This document shows positions 19,152 through 27,330 of a stretch of DNA of 64,000 bases, one piece after another (within the stretch, counting starts at the first letter, position 1; the number at the start of each line of letters is the position of its first letter). This DNA is from TMP-86 sp039807285 (GTDB taxonomy: Bacteria; Pseudomonadota; Gammaproteobacteria; Steroidobacterales; Steroidobacteraceae): positions 85,285 through 149,284 of the forward strand of contig JBGAGK010000007.1 of NCBI GenBank assembly GCA_044226785.1. Direction: 5' to 3'. The translations under genes were made by a program, and so were the position numbers. A model generated the notes under the pieces. It saw only the letters and a program-made list of their open reading frames with translations, was not told the DNA's origin and did not search any database.

Positions 19152-20096
19152 TCAGGTTCCCGCATTGGCATCCGGCATGGCGCCGGAACGAGGGCTGCCC
19201 ACCGAGCCCAGCCACTCGACAAAGGCATTCACGGTGCGGTTTGGCTTGTTTGACTCGGCGTGAACGACGCAATAGGCGTACTGCAGCGGCATCCAGTGCG
19301 GGAAGGGCGTGACCAGTTCACCTGCGGCGAGTTCGGTCTCGGCCAGCATCTCCTGTCCCAGCACCACACCACAGCCCCTCAGGGCAAGATCAATGCCGAT
19401 GCTCGAAGTGTCGGTGGTATGGCCGAGCTCGCGGCGCGGATGCCGGATCAGATCCTGGCTCGCGAACCAGGTTGACCAGCTGGGATAGGAAGAGAACCCC
19501 GCGCGCCAGCTCACATGAATGAGCGATTCGTCACCCAGCAAGTGAGGCGCCGAAAACTCTGCGCCGCGGCACGCGAGCAGCGCAGGACAGCACATGGCCG
19601 TCACCCGGTCGCGCCGGAACGGCACGGTCACGAACTCCGGGTAGAGATGCTCACCGTAGCACAGTCTGACGTCTATCCGGTTGCGAGAAAAATCCACCGG
19701 ATCTTCCTCCAGGCGCAAGTCGACACGCACGTCAGGGTGAGATTCCAGGAATTCCGGCAGCCGGCGATTCAGCCAGCGGACTCCCACCGAGGGAAGTACG
19801 CTCACGATGAGATTCAAGCGCAACGGACCGCCAAGGAGTCGATCCGTGAGTTCGGCGAGACCATCCATCATTTGCGAACTCGCCGCGAGGACGGTACGCG
19901 CGATATCTGTCAGCAACAGCTGGTTGTTGCGCCGGATGAACAGCTGCCGCCCGTAGAAATCCTCCAGCTTCTTGATGTGCTGTGAAATGGCGCTGGGCGT
20001 GACATTGAGCTCCGCGGCCGCCAGAACAAAACTGCCGAGCCTTGCGCTCGCTTCAAAAGCCTTCAGGGCGTTGAGTGGCGGAATCTTGCGGGACAC
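19152..20096 (-). CDS. LysR-family transcriptional regulator (GcvA-like)
   Basis: A ~314-aa protein. The N-terminal winged helix is complete (LNALKAFEASARLGSFVLAAAELNVTPSAISQHIKKLEDFYGRQLFIRRNNQLLLTDIARTVL), followed by the effector-binding domain (LRLNLIVSVLPSVGVRWLNRRLPEFLESHPDVRVDLRL). I place the start at the GTG at 20096, the usual distance before the helix, although no ribosome site is visible and the frame stays open upstream into the parE region. It points at the sox operon in the same direction, 141 bp away, and is the obvious candidate regulator of it. GcvA-type LysR proteins commonly control glycine/betaine genes (known of the family; the target here is inference). Confidence 0.85.
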   Translation of the reverse strand: MSRKIPPLNALKAFEASARLGSFVLAAAELNVTPSAISQHIKKLEDFYGRQLFIRRNNQLLLTDIARTVLAASSQMMDGLAELTDRLLGGPLRLNLIVSVLPSVGVRWLNRRLPEFLESHPDVRVDLRLEEDPVDFSRNRIDVRLCYGEHLYPEFVTVPFRRDRVTAMCCPALLACRGAEFSAPHLLGDESLIHVSWRAGFSSYPSWSTWFASQDLIRHPRRELGHTTDTSSIGIDLALRGCGVVLGQEMLAETELAAGELVTPFPHWMPLQYAYCVVHAESNKPNRTVNAFVEWLGSVGSPRSGAMPDANAGT

Positions 20097-20128
20097 AGGT
20101 ACATTGGGCGTAACTTCGTTCAGCTTTT

Positions 20129-20446
20129 CTACACCCTGGAACCGCCGGCGGCAACCTTGCACTGCCATTGGGCGCGATGCAGGCGTACAGGGTGCCATCT
20201 GACACGCTCCACCAAAGCGTCGGCGTCCTGTTCCATCTCGTAGCCACCGTAAGGTACGTCCAGCACGTCCATCTGCTCTGGTCTGTGTTTTCCCGAGTGC
20301 GGATGCTCAGCCACCCGGAGGAACCGGGCATCCAGTGCGCGCAAATATTTTTCGCGCTGGGCTTCGCCCCACTGCTGGCGGGTGTATCGTGCGCTGTTCT
20401 TGAGATCGTCGTAGGCTCGCGGTGCGAGCCGAAACGACAGCTTCAT
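20129..20446 (-). CDS. parE: ParE/RelE-superfamily toxin
   Basis: A 105-aa protein. Residues 1-60 match ParE: FRLAPRAYDDLKNSARYTRQQWGEAQREKYLRALDARFLRVAEHPHSGKHRPEQMDVLDVPYGGYEM. The C-terminal third is less typical (ADALVERVRWHPVRLHRAQWQ), and neighbouring frames contain ParE-like fragments, so a late frameshift is possible. Its ATG overlaps the stop of the antitoxin gene (ATGA). ParE toxins inhibit gyrase in characterised systems. Because the antitoxin frame is broken here, the toxin is probably inactive or not expressed. Confidence 0.7.
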   Translation of the reverse strand: MKLSFRLAPRAYDDLKNSARYTRQQWGEAQREKYLRALDARFLRVAEHPHSGKHRPEQMDVLDVPYGGYEMEQDADALVERVRWHPVRLHRAQWQCKVAAGGSRV

Positions 20447-20691
20447 TCACCCGCGGCCGCTTCGGTGATGAGCTTCTCGACGGAGTAATTCTGCGCGAAC
20501 TTGCCATGAGCAGCCTGCGATGCACCCTCGGCCAGATGCGCCCGAAGCGCATCCAGCCTGGTCTTGCGCTCTTCCAGGACTCGCAAGGCGGAGCGGACTA
20601 CTTCGCTGGCAGAACCGTAGCGCCCACTTGAGACTTAATTGCGGCTCAAGACCTCCCAATGTTCATCCAAGCTCAGGCTGGTAGTGGCCAT
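20443..20691 (-). pseudogene. parD: ParD antitoxin gene with in-frame stop at codon 19
   Basis: Reading from the ATG at 20691 gives MATTSLSLDEHWEVLSRN, then TAA (20637-20635), then VSSGRYGSASEVVRSALRVLEERKTRLDALRAHLAEGASQAAHGKFAQNYSVEKLITEAAAGE in the same frame. This is ParD throughout. Family members have an acidic residue (E V SSGRY) where the TAA stands, so one GAA-to-TAA change explains it. The stop cuts the ribbon-helix-helix DNA-binding part from the ParE-neutralising tail. No good restart codon follows at once. The final TGA overlaps the parE ATG. Confidence 0.85.
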
Positions 20692-20718
20692 GCAGCACCT
20701 GGCTTATTCGTATTTGTC

Positions 20719-20728
20719 ATTCATGAAT
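20719..20728. promoter_or_regulatory. Palindrome ATTCATGAAT upstream of parD
   Basis: A perfect 10-bp palindrome 28 bp before the parD start, in an AT-richer stretch than its surroundings. ParD-type antitoxins autoregulate by binding short palindromes at this position, so this is a candidate operator. The rest of the 178-bp gap to the pirin gene shows nothing else. Confidence 0.4.
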
Positions 20729-20869
20729 AGCACATCGAACGGATAACAGATGCAGTTCACCTGTCCCGAGGCAGTGCGCCGCAAACGGCTTCCCCGGAAT
20801 CTTCCCTCCCCCGCCTTGCGGTATCGCTCGCAAGGGTCAGATACCCTTGAAACGCGCCGGCACCCGGCT

Positions 20870-21742
20870 TCAGGCGGTGACGAGTTTGCCGTCCTGGTAG
20901 TCCCGCATGGCCTGCATGATTTCCTCGCGCGTGTTCATGACGAACGGACCGTACTGCACCATGGGCTCGCGGATCGGCTTGCCCGCCAGCAGCAGGAATC
21001 GCGCGCCATTCGGGCCAGCCTGGATGCGCACGCCTTCCCCGCGAGCTGCGAAGATCGCAGCGCTCGACGTGGGCAATGGCGTGACTTCGTTCCCTGTCGT
21101 GGCAGAGCCCTCGAACACGTAGGCAAAGGCGTTGTAGTCCTTGCTGATGACGTGCTCGAAAGCGGCACCTGCCGCAAGCTGTACGTCGAGGTAGAGCGGG
21201 TCGGTGGACAGGCGCGAGACGCCCGAGTTGATCGGACCCGCGACGCTCTTGCCGCCGATCGTGGCCGTGCCTGCGATCACCTTGACGGTGCCGCCCTGCG
21301 GCAAGGCGACGACCCGGATTTCGATTGCCGGAATGTCGCGGTAATGCGCGGGCTTCATCTTCTCGGTCGCGGGCAGGTTGATCCAGAGCTGGAAGCCGCG
21401 CATGCGGCCTTCGGTCTGCCTGGGCATCTCGGAATGGATCACGCCGCGGCCGGCAGTCATCCACTGCACGCCGCCCGGACCGAGGTTGCCGACGTGACCG
21501 AGATGGTCGCGGTGCTCCATGTGGCCGTCAAGCATGTAGGTCACGGTCTCGAAGCCGCGGTGCGGGTGGCTCGGAAAGCCGGCGATGTAGTCGTCGGAGT
21601 TTTCGGTACCGAACTCGTCGAGCATCAGGAACGGATCGACGCGCGCATCCTGCCGGCTGCCCAGGCTCCGCAGCAGCTTGACGCCGGCGCCGTCCGAGGT
21701 GGCAAGCGCCGGGATCACCCGTTGTACGGAACGTGCTTGCAT
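20870..21742 (-). CDS. Pirin-family protein
   Basis: A 290-aa double cupin. The first cupin has the pirin metal site FPSHPHRGFETVTYMLDGHMEHRDHLGHVGNLGPGGVQWMTAGRGVIHSEMP, with His, His, His and Glu in the usual places. The second cupin (VQLAAGAAFEHVISKDYNAFAYVFEGSATTG) lacks metal ligands, as in most pirins. The start ATG at 21742 has AGAGG 8 nt upstream. It is the last gene of a three-gene operon with AhpD-like and FMN-reductase genes, a common redox/quinone-stress grouping. Some pirins are quercetin 2,3-dioxygenases; the substrate here is unknown. Confidence 0.92.
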   Translation of the reverse strand: MQARSVQRVIPALATSDGAGVKLLRSLGSRQDARVDPFLMLDEFGTENSDDYIAGFPSHPHRGFETVTYMLDGHMEHRDHLGHVGNLGPGGVQWMTAGRGVIHSEMPRQTEGRMRGFQLWINLPATEKMKPAHYRDIPAIEIRVVALPQGGTVKVIAGTATIGGKSVAGPINSGVSRLSTDPLYLDVQLAAGAAFEHVISKDYNAFAYVFEGSATTGNEVTPLPTSSAAIFAARGEGVRIQAGPNGARFLLLAGKPIREPMVQYGPFVMNTREEIMQAMRDYQDGKLVTA

Positions 21743-21747
21743 GATGC

Positions 21748-22212
21748 TTACCTCTCTTTCGGTGGTTGATAGGCGCCCACATCGGTCCGGAACGGAATCG
21801 CGAGGCGGTTCCAGCCGTTGATCGCGATGACGCACAGCGTGAGGTCGACGATCTCCTTTTCGCTGAACTGCTTGCGCACCCGCGCGTACAGCGCGTCGCT
21901 CACGTGGTCGGGCGTGGTGCTGACCTGGGTGACCGCCTCGGTCCAGACGAGCGCTGCCTGCTCGCGCGGCGTGAAGAACGGCGTTTCGCTCCAGGCGTTC
22001 AGGGCGTAGAGGCGCTGCTCGGCTTCGCCGGCGGCGCGAGCGTCCTTGCTGTGCATGTCCAGACAGTACGCACAGCCGTTGATCTGCGAAGCGCGCATCT
22101 TCACGAGCTCCATCAGCGGTTGCTCGAGACCGCATTCGTTCACGTATTGCTGCAGCCCGAGCATGGCCTTCAGGGCGCCGGGCGCGGCCTTGCTGTAATC
22201 CAGTCTCGCCAT
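21748..22212 (-). CDS. Carboxymuconolactone decarboxylase/AhpD-like protein
   Basis: A 154-aa protein from the ATG at 22212, with a textbook AAGGAG 7 nt upstream. It carries the AhpD-type active-site pair in QINGCAYCLDMHSKDARAAGE (CxxC plus downstream His), followed by the helical bundle LYALNAWSETPFFTPREQAALVWTEAVTQV. Proteins of this family reduce peroxides through the CxxC. It ends 5 bp before the pirin start and sits downstream of the FMN reductase, so all three should be co-transcribed. Confidence 0.92.
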   Translation of the reverse strand: MARLDYSKAAPGALKAMLGLQQYVNECGLEQPLMELVKMRASQINGCAYCLDMHSKDARAAGEAEQRLYALNAWSETPFFTPREQAALVWTEAVTQVSTTPDHVSDALYARVRKQFSEKEIVDLTLCVIAINGWNRLAIPFRTDVGAYQPPKER

Positions 22213-22302
22213 TGCTTTGCTCCTTGTTTCAATGCTGCGCGCTTTGGGATGGCGCAAAGCGTGCGAAACGTCAGGCAGCGACCGCCGGCTGCTTCGGCTG
22301 CT

Positions 22303-22863
22303 TCAAGCGATGAAGCGTTGTATCCACACGAGGTAGTGGTCGACGAAATTGCTGAGAAACTTGTGCACGGATTCTTCGGTGATGTTGTAGTCCTTGGCAA
22401 TCAGGCCTTCGTGGTAACGAATGAACGGCTCGGGCTGCGCCATCATGGGCATGTCCAGGAAAACGCACACGTTGCGCAGGTGCTGCTGCATCAGCGCCGT
22501 GCTGATTGCGCCGGTCGACGTGCCGATCACCGCACCGGGCTTGCCGGCAAAGGAGTTCGTGCCCCACGGGCGCGACGCGATGTCGATGGCGTTCTTCAGC
22601 ACGCCCGGTATCGAACGGTTATATTCCGGCGAGACGAACAGGATGGCCTCGGCCGCCTTGATCTCATCCTTCAGCGCCTTGCAGACCGGCGGATAGTCCT
22701 TGTCGAAATCCTGGTTGTAGAGCGGCAGGTTGTCGATGCGGATGTGCCTGAAATGCGCGCGGTGGCCCGCAATCTTTTCCAGTGCGAGCGCGAGTTCCTT
22801 GTTGATCGACTCCTTGCGCAGACTGCCGACGATCAGTGCGACTTCGGGGCGTGCTTTGCTCAT
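22303..22863 (-). CDS. NADPH-dependent FMN reductase (ChrR/quinone reductase-like)
   Basis: A 186-aa flavodoxin-fold protein. The FMN phosphate loop is VGSLRKESINKELA at residues 13-26. The motifs LPLYNQDFDKDYPPV, LFVSPEYNRSIPGVLKNAIDIASRPWG and GKPGAVIGTSTGAISTALMQQHLRNVC are characteristic of the ChrR/YieF group, which reduces quinones and chromate. AGGAG and GGAAA precede the start. First gene of the operon with AhpD-like and pirin proteins. Confidence 0.92.
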   Translation of the reverse strand: MSKARPEVALIVGSLRKESINKELALALEKIAGHRAHFRHIRIDNLPLYNQDFDKDYPPVCKALKDEIKAAEAILFVSPEYNRSIPGVLKNAIDIASRPWGTNSFAGKPGAVIGTSTGAISTALMQQHLRNVCVFLDMPMMAQPEPFIRYHEGLIAKDYNITEESVHKFLSNFVDHYLVWIQRFIA

Positions 22864-23057
22864 TTCCTGCTTGCTCCTGTGAATAAAGTGAAACCCTCAA
22901 GCTCACGCCGCTTCGGTCAGATCCGCGGCAACCTTTTTCGATGCGCTGCGGCCTGCACTGTAGGGCATCGAGACCCCGCCTGGCAGGCGCTGCGCTAGTT
23001 TGCGAGGCCAGAACCCGCGTTGAGCCCGCTGCATCGGAACCTGTCCGCTCCAGCAGA

Positions 23058-23089
23058 GACCAATATATGGTCAACGGGTTCAATTGTAA
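23058..23089 (-). promoter_or_regulatory. Candidate promoter/operator of the FMN-reductase operon
   Basis: On the minus strand, TTACAA and TATATT are separated by 16 bp, and an inverted repeat GACCA-TATAT-TGGTC (23058-23072) covers the -10 position, about 200 bp before the reductase start. The rest of the 485-bp gap 22864-23348 has no gene I can support; a short frame MPYSAGRSASKK... at ~22970-22905 may be a remnant. Regulator unknown. Confidence 0.35.
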
Positions 23090-23348
23090 GATGATACATG
23101 GGCGGAGCTGACAACTGCCCCGTAGCTCACGTCGCGTTGGAGCATTGACCGGTTTTCCTCACCGTGGGCGGTGCGGGTAGAAATTTCAAATCATCCGTTC
23201 TGACGCCATTTGCCGGGAGCCCCCCACCACCTCGTGAGGAGCAATTCGGAGTCCTTCATTGCCAACAGGCTCTTGCAATACCGGCAAACCGCTGGACCTT
23301 CCAAACCCAGCTCGCTCGGCAATCGGCTGGTGGCGAGTTGTCTGGGCA

Positions 23349-23990
23349 ATGTATCTCTGGGAACAATCAGGCTGGCCTTCCCTGCTTTGGGACAATGCGC
23401 GTCTGGCAGCACAACTATGCCAGGTTTCGCGAGCCCAAGGCCGCATCATCGGAAAAATGGAGAACCTGGGATTCAACCTGCGACGCGAAGCGCACCTGAA
23501 TACGATGACCGAAGACGTCGTCCGCTCCAGCGGAATCGAGGGCGAGAAGCCCGACAACGAAGCGGTCAGATCTTCACTGGCGCGACGATGCCAATGGTCC
23601 GATGCAGGTTGCTTCCGGACCCATCGGACACCGCAAGGTGCATTACGAAGCCCCTCCTGCCGCGCAACTTCCGGCGGCGATGGACCGATTCCTGGCATGG
23701 TTCGCTGCACCCAGTGACATCGATCCGCTGCTGACAGCCGGCCTTGCCCATATCTGGTTCCTCACGATCCATCCCATTGAAGATGGGAACGGTCGCATCG
23801 CACGCGCCATCGGCGATATTGCGCTTGCCCGTTCGGAGCAAAGTCCACAGCGCTTCTACAGCATGTCCGCACAGACTCAGCGGGAGCCTGCGACGTCCTA
23901 CACGCAACTCGAGCGTACTCAGAAGGGTGGCCTCGACTCTGGGACTGCGACGCGCAGGCTGCTGTTTCACCATGGCATTTTCGGGCAATC
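23349..23990 (+). pseudogene. Fic-family protein gene with large internal deletion
   Basis: From the ATG at 23349 the frame encodes the N-terminal domain of a DUF4172-Fic protein (LWEQSGWPSLLWDN...RIIGKMENLGFNLRREAHLNTMTEDVVRSSGIEGE, then AVRSSLARR). It then changes frame into WRDDANGPMQVASGPIGHRKVHYEAPPAAQLP and the Fic core TIHPIEDGNGRIARAIGDIALARSEQSPQRFYSMSAQ. Roughly 90-100 residues normally lying between SSLARR and WRDDA are missing. After TQKGGLD the frame also leaves the family. The catalytic loop HPxxDGNGR survives, but the protein cannot be made as one chain. Confidence 0.85.
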
Positions 23991-24011
23991 CAATATTCGT
24001 ACCATCAACGT

Positions 24012-24386
24012 TCACGCGGATTCCACGATCTCTTCCAGCCATGGCACGAGATGCTCCATGTCGAATCTGGCTTGGCCAAGCAGCTTGATGAACCTGTCGT
24101 AAACGGCTGCCGAGTCGCCGGCGATGGCATGGCCGTTGATTCGCAGAAAGACGTCGGCAACCGCGAACGCCGTGCGCTTGTTCCCGTCAATGAACGGATG
24201 ATTCTGGACAAGGCTCTCCAGTAGCGCAGCGGCCTCGTGGATGATGGTGTCGTAGTAGCCCGTCTGCGGGCGATGGAGGGCTGATTCGAGCGCGCCGAGG
24301 TCGCGGACCCCCGGTGCGCCGCCGTAACGCTCGATCAGCAGCTGGTGGAAGAAGAGTGCGTCGACCGTGGTGACGTACTCCGTCAT
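24012..24386 (-). CDS. doc: Doc-type toxin (Fic/Doc fold)
   Basis: A 124-aa protein with the Doc core motif NHPFIDGNKRTAFAVADVFLRINGH, the FLHQ-like N-terminus (LFFHQLLIERYGGAPGVRDLGALESALHRPQ) and a C-terminal WLEE helix. Doc enzymes phosphorylate EF-Tu in the characterised P1 system. All catalytic residues (H, D, N, K, R of HPFxDGNKR) are present. Its ATG overlaps the antitoxin stop (ATGA). Length is normal. Confidence 0.92.
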   Translation of the reverse strand: MTEYVTTVDALFFHQLLIERYGGAPGVRDLGALESALHRPQTGYYDTIIHEAAALLESLVQNHPFIDGNKRTAFAVADVFLRINGHAIAGDSAAVYDRFIKLLGQARFDMEHLVPWLEEIVESA

Positions 24387-24607
24387 TTAGCCAGCGCGCG
24401 ATACAACTCGTCGCGCTCCTTGAGGCTTTCCTGAAATGCCTCGAGTACGTTGCGTCGCGGCGCCTCTTGACGCTTGTGGGCGAGATACGCCCGCATCGCA
24501 TCCCCAAGTACCGCCTGCAACTGGCGTCCTTCACGCGCGGCGATCTCCTGAAGCCCATCGAGAACTTCGGGATCGGCCTGTGAGGAGAATTTACGCAGAG
24601 TGCCCAT
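24383..24607 (-). CDS. Antitoxin of the Doc toxin (ribbon-helix-helix type)
   Basis: A 74-aa protein. The N-terminal half looks like a ribbon-helix-helix DNA-binding domain (LRKFSSQADPEVLDGLQEIAAREGRQLQAVLGDAMRAYL). The tail FQESLKERDELYRALAK resembles the Phd-type C-terminus that plugs the Doc active site. It is not a classical Phd at the N-terminus, so this is a hybrid antitoxin type. Direct repeats just upstream fit autoregulation. Confidence 0.82.
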   Translation of the reverse strand: MGTLRKFSSQADPEVLDGLQEIAAREGRQLQAVLGDAMRAYLAHKRQEAPRRNVLEAFQESLKERDELYRALAK

Positions 24608-24618
24608 GGCGCCTCTTT

Positions 24619-24652
24619 CTTGATGTAACTTGATGCGTCATGATAGATCAAG
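24619..24652. promoter_or_regulatory. Candidate operator of the doc antitoxin
   Basis: Two direct copies of CTTGATG (24619-24625 and 24629-24635), one helical turn apart, and an inverted near-copy GATCAAG (24646-24652) lie 12-45 bp upstream of the antitoxin start in AT-rich DNA. Phase and position suit ribbon-helix-helix dimers binding side by side. Confidence 0.5.
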
Positions 24653-25007
24653 ATCTGCGCAAATCAAGTATGCCCTTGGCACCGTTTCATTGGACCCGGA
24701 TCCTTATGAATCAATCAGATAATGTGAACTCAGACTGCTCTCATGTGTCCCCGCCTCCACGCCTGGATGAATTGGGCACGGCGCAATGCGAGTAACAGGG
24801 GTGGCCCTTCCTCACTCGCTCGCTCGCTGTCTGAGACCAGATGGGCGAGCCGCGCAACGCTATATCGTCGAGTCAACGCGCGCAGATTTCCGGCCCCTGT
24901 ACATCTCGGCGGCCACCGAACACGCGGCCGTCCAAGAAAGCAGGCTGCCACTTGAAGGTCCGTTGGCGCCATTGGCCTACTCGCACATCGACATGTGCCC
25001 CGCGCGG
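24653..25007. other. Gene-free stretch between doc and AbiE modules
   Basis: About 355 bp between the doc antitoxin promoter and the end of the AbiEii gene. I find no frame with recognisable protein character, and no repeat or hairpin strong enough to name. It may be the seam between two separately acquired toxin-antitoxin cassettes. Confidence 0.4.
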
Positions 25008-25919
25008 TCAGCGCCAGGGCCCACCGGGTGACCAAGTCCCCGGTTGACTGGCTGGCGTCCGCAGATCATCCAGCAGCGGTATCAGGAATTCGCTCAGGCG
25101 CCGCGAACACCCTACGGCAAAGTCGCCCGGGACCTCGACTCCCGTGCGCCGCGAGAACGCGCGGATCTGTGCGGGGCGAGTCGCGTTCTCCCAATACGCC
25201 GCGGTCAGGGCGATCGGCACGTCAGTGGGCACGGGTGTCCCCCTGCGCGCGAAGGTCTGGCGGACGGCATGCCCCAGGACTTCGCGATCGAATTCGAAGT
25301 GGCCTGCGAGATAGTAGATGTCGAAGAAATCCTTGATGCGGCTGTTGCTTTCACCGAGGACGACCATGGCCTCGAACTTCTCGGCGATCACCGCCTCCTT
25401 CGGATAGGCGAGTATGCGTGGCGCCGGAAAGTCGAGCAGCGTCGGAAAGGCGTACAGCGCGGGAGCCGGCGAAACCACATCGCCAACACCCATGTCGATC
25501 TGCAGAACGAGCCGGGCCGTCCCCACCTGCGCCGGAATCGTTGCACGAACGCCCGCGTATTCATCCTCTGCTCGGATCGCCTCCACCTCGATCTTGTCTG
25601 CATCGAAGCTCACAGCATCGGGCGGAACGGGTGCCGCCAGGATCGCGCGCAGGTCGGCGCGCACCGCATTGAATTCGGCGTCACCTCGACGCAGCAGATC
25701 CAGATCCCGTGTTGCTCGATAGGGTTGATCCGCCCACAGGCGCAGGAGCATCGCTCCCTTGAGTACGAAGCGCTCCCGAAGATCCGATGCGCCAAGCCGG
25801 TAGAGAAAGCGCTCCAGGCAATACGAGGTCAGGAGTGTCTGATAATCCGCACCGGTCTTTCTGGCCTGATTGAGCAGGCGGGTCGATACCGATGCACCGA
25901 GGTTTGCCTTGTCCTTCAC
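25008..25919 (-). CDS. abiEii: AbiEii-type nucleotidyltransferase toxin
   Basis: A 303-aa protein starting at the GTG at 25919, which shares GTGA with the antitoxin stop. The nucleotidyltransferase motif is FVLKGAMLLRLWADQPYRATRDLDLL (GG/GA-x-DxD-like), followed by FDADKIEVEAIRAEDEYAGVRATIPAQVGTARLVLQIDMGVGD and the conserved YPKEAVIAEKFEAMVVLGESNSRIKDFFDIYYL. This is the DUF1814/AbiEii family. Characterised members transfer nucleotides to tRNA and act in phage abortive infection as type IV toxins. Confidence 0.92.
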   Translation of the reverse strand: MKDKANLGASVSTRLLNQARKTGADYQTLLTSYCLERFLYRLGASDLRERFVLKGAMLLRLWADQPYRATRDLDLLRRGDAEFNAVRADLRAILAAPVPPDAVSFDADKIEVEAIRAEDEYAGVRATIPAQVGTARLVLQIDMGVGDVVSPAPALYAFPTLLDFPAPRILAYPKEAVIAEKFEAMVVLGESNSRIKDFFDIYYLAGHFEFDREVLGHAVRQTFARRGTPVPTDVPIALTAAYWENATRPAQIRAFSRRTGVEVPGDFAVGCSRRLSEFLIPLLDDLRTPASQPGTWSPGGPWR

Positions 25920-26518
25920 CCCATGGCGTCCAGGTAAGGCTGCATGACTCGTGCAACCCGGCAGATCCGGGCGTGGCGCGCGAGTTCGTTGGCGCCGCCC
26001 CGATGTTTGCGCGTGAAATCCCGCAGGGCCTCGACGGCTACGTCGATGCCAACCTTGTTGCGGTACTTGAAGCAATCCGCGACCGTCTTCGCGGCTGAAT
26101 ACACGCGGATCGTCACGCCCTCGACGCGATGCTGCTCGACGCCGGCGGCCAGCGCCGCTTTGGAAAACCGGGCCACGCGCAGCTTTGGATAGTCGAGGCT
26201 GGGTTTGCGAGCGTCCTCCGCCAGCGCAATCCAGACTTCGTGGGGCGACTGAGTGGTCAGTTCGTGGAATCGAAGCGCCGTGAGCAGACAGAAGACCGCA
26301 TTCGGTACGCGCTTGGTCACCTGGACCAGAGAGTGATGTTCCGAAGGGGCGTGATCTGCCGTGGCATAGAGCCCCCTTCCCACCCGGACCAGGACGCCCT
26401 CCTCGACGCAGCGCGCGAGGTCCACGCGCGTGACGCCGCGCGATTCCAGTTCGCGGGACCGCAGCACGCCCTGCTTCGCGAACAGCCGCCGCACTTGTTG
26501 TTTGCCCGCGAGGTTCAT
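25916..26518 (-). CDS. abiEi: AbiEi-type antitoxin (winged-helix regulator)
   Basis: A 200-aa protein from the ATG at 26518 (a GTG at 26542 in frame is an alternative; neither has a clear ribosome site). The N-terminal winged helix is VRRLFAKQGVLRSRELESRGVTRVDLARCVEEGVLVRVGRGLYATAD. The C-terminal AbiEi_4 region contains GVTIRVYSAAKTVADCFKYRNKVGIDVAVEALRDFTRK. In characterised systems it represses the operon and neutralises AbiEii. The order antitoxin-toxin and the GTGA overlap are typical. Confidence 0.9.
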   Translation of the reverse strand: MNLAGKQQVRRLFAKQGVLRSRELESRGVTRVDLARCVEEGVLVRVGRGLYATADHAPSEHHSLVQVTKRVPNAVFCLLTALRFHELTTQSPHEVWIALAEDARKPSLDYPKLRVARFSKAALAAGVEQHRVEGVTIRVYSAAKTVADCFKYRNKVGIDVAVEALRDFTRKHRGGANELARHARICRVARVMQPYLDAMG

Positions 26519-26542
26519 GGAGATTGATGATACAGACTGCAC

Positions 26543-27330
26543 GGCGTTATACGCAACTCCAGACGTTTTGTATGCTCTGGCTGGTCAGCCCGTTACCGGG
26601 CTGGGGCCATTGTCACGCCGCACCACGGTCCGAACCACGGGAGTTTTTGCCGGTTTTGGCCAAATACCCGGTCTGACTTTCTTGCCTTCTTGGTAGATCA
26701 TTTGCCGTGAGTGACAACTCGTCCCTGAACGACCGGAACCGCACATGAGCATCCAAACCCATGAGCACTTCGGAGAGAGACGGATTGCTCGCGGCTGCGC
26801 CGCTCGTCCCTCGCTGGTGCTCGGGACCGACGTCGCGCTTGCGCGCGCCGTCGTCGATCGCCGCCGCTTCGCGCCGGCTCCCCGAACCCCCTTGTCCATT
26901 TCTCGGGTTCGAATCCCCGGAAACCTGGGTGCAGATATTTGGCGGGAGAGAGGCATCCACACCGCCCCCCAACCTACTGATTCTCCCAAAGTTCTCTCGG
27001 GCACCGAATTTCGGTACCCCAAGAAATACCCCCAAGAGAACTGACTGAGAAATTGACCGCACCAAGCCGGCATCGGACAACTCTCGGCACCGGGTGAGAT
27101 TATAGCCCAACATGGCGACGGGAACGGGCAAGACATCCTCTTCTCGTCGGAACGCGCGCGGCTGACCGAGATGGCGATCTCGACGTGGTCGATGTGAAGT
27201 CCTCACAAGCATCACACAGGAACTTTACCGCGAGCTGAGTGGGCTTGATCGTCATTGCGTACTCTTTGTTCTATGGCTAAAAACGCCTGTCGATCTACGC
27301 ACTGCGCAAGACTGGCGGGCAACGCCCAAC
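26543..27330. other. Gene-free boundary region with tRNA-T-arm-like 13-mer; possible integration scar
   Basis: About 790 bp with only shadow frames. GGGTTCGAATCCC (26905-26917) is the standard core of a tRNA T-arm, but the flanking bases do not make a 5-bp T-stem or an acceptor arm, so no tRNA is present. About 75 bp further on, AGTTCTC (26990-26996) and GAGAACT (27036-27042) form an inverted repeat around a C-rich, TACCCC-containing stretch. Such sequence is often seen next to integrase genes. Chromosomal-looking genes lie to the left and element-like genes to the right, so this may be an att scar. Confidence 0.35.

Noticed and set aside
20870..22135. A 421-aa reading of the pirin frame starting far upstream
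   Set aside because: The extension lies over the AhpD-like gene, which has its own strong ribosome site; pirin starts at 21742 with its own site.
26771..26917. A tRNA-Ser-like candidate starting GGAGAGAG and ending with GGGTTCGAATCCC
   Set aside because: The 5' bases do not pair with any 3' acceptor arm, the T-stem has mismatches and no anticodon arm can be drawn, so it is not a tRNA.
26585..27215. Open frames of 183-200 aa on the minus strand in the boundary region
   Set aside because: Low-complexity Ser/Arg/Gly composition with no family pattern; typical shadow frames in GC-rich non-coding DNA.
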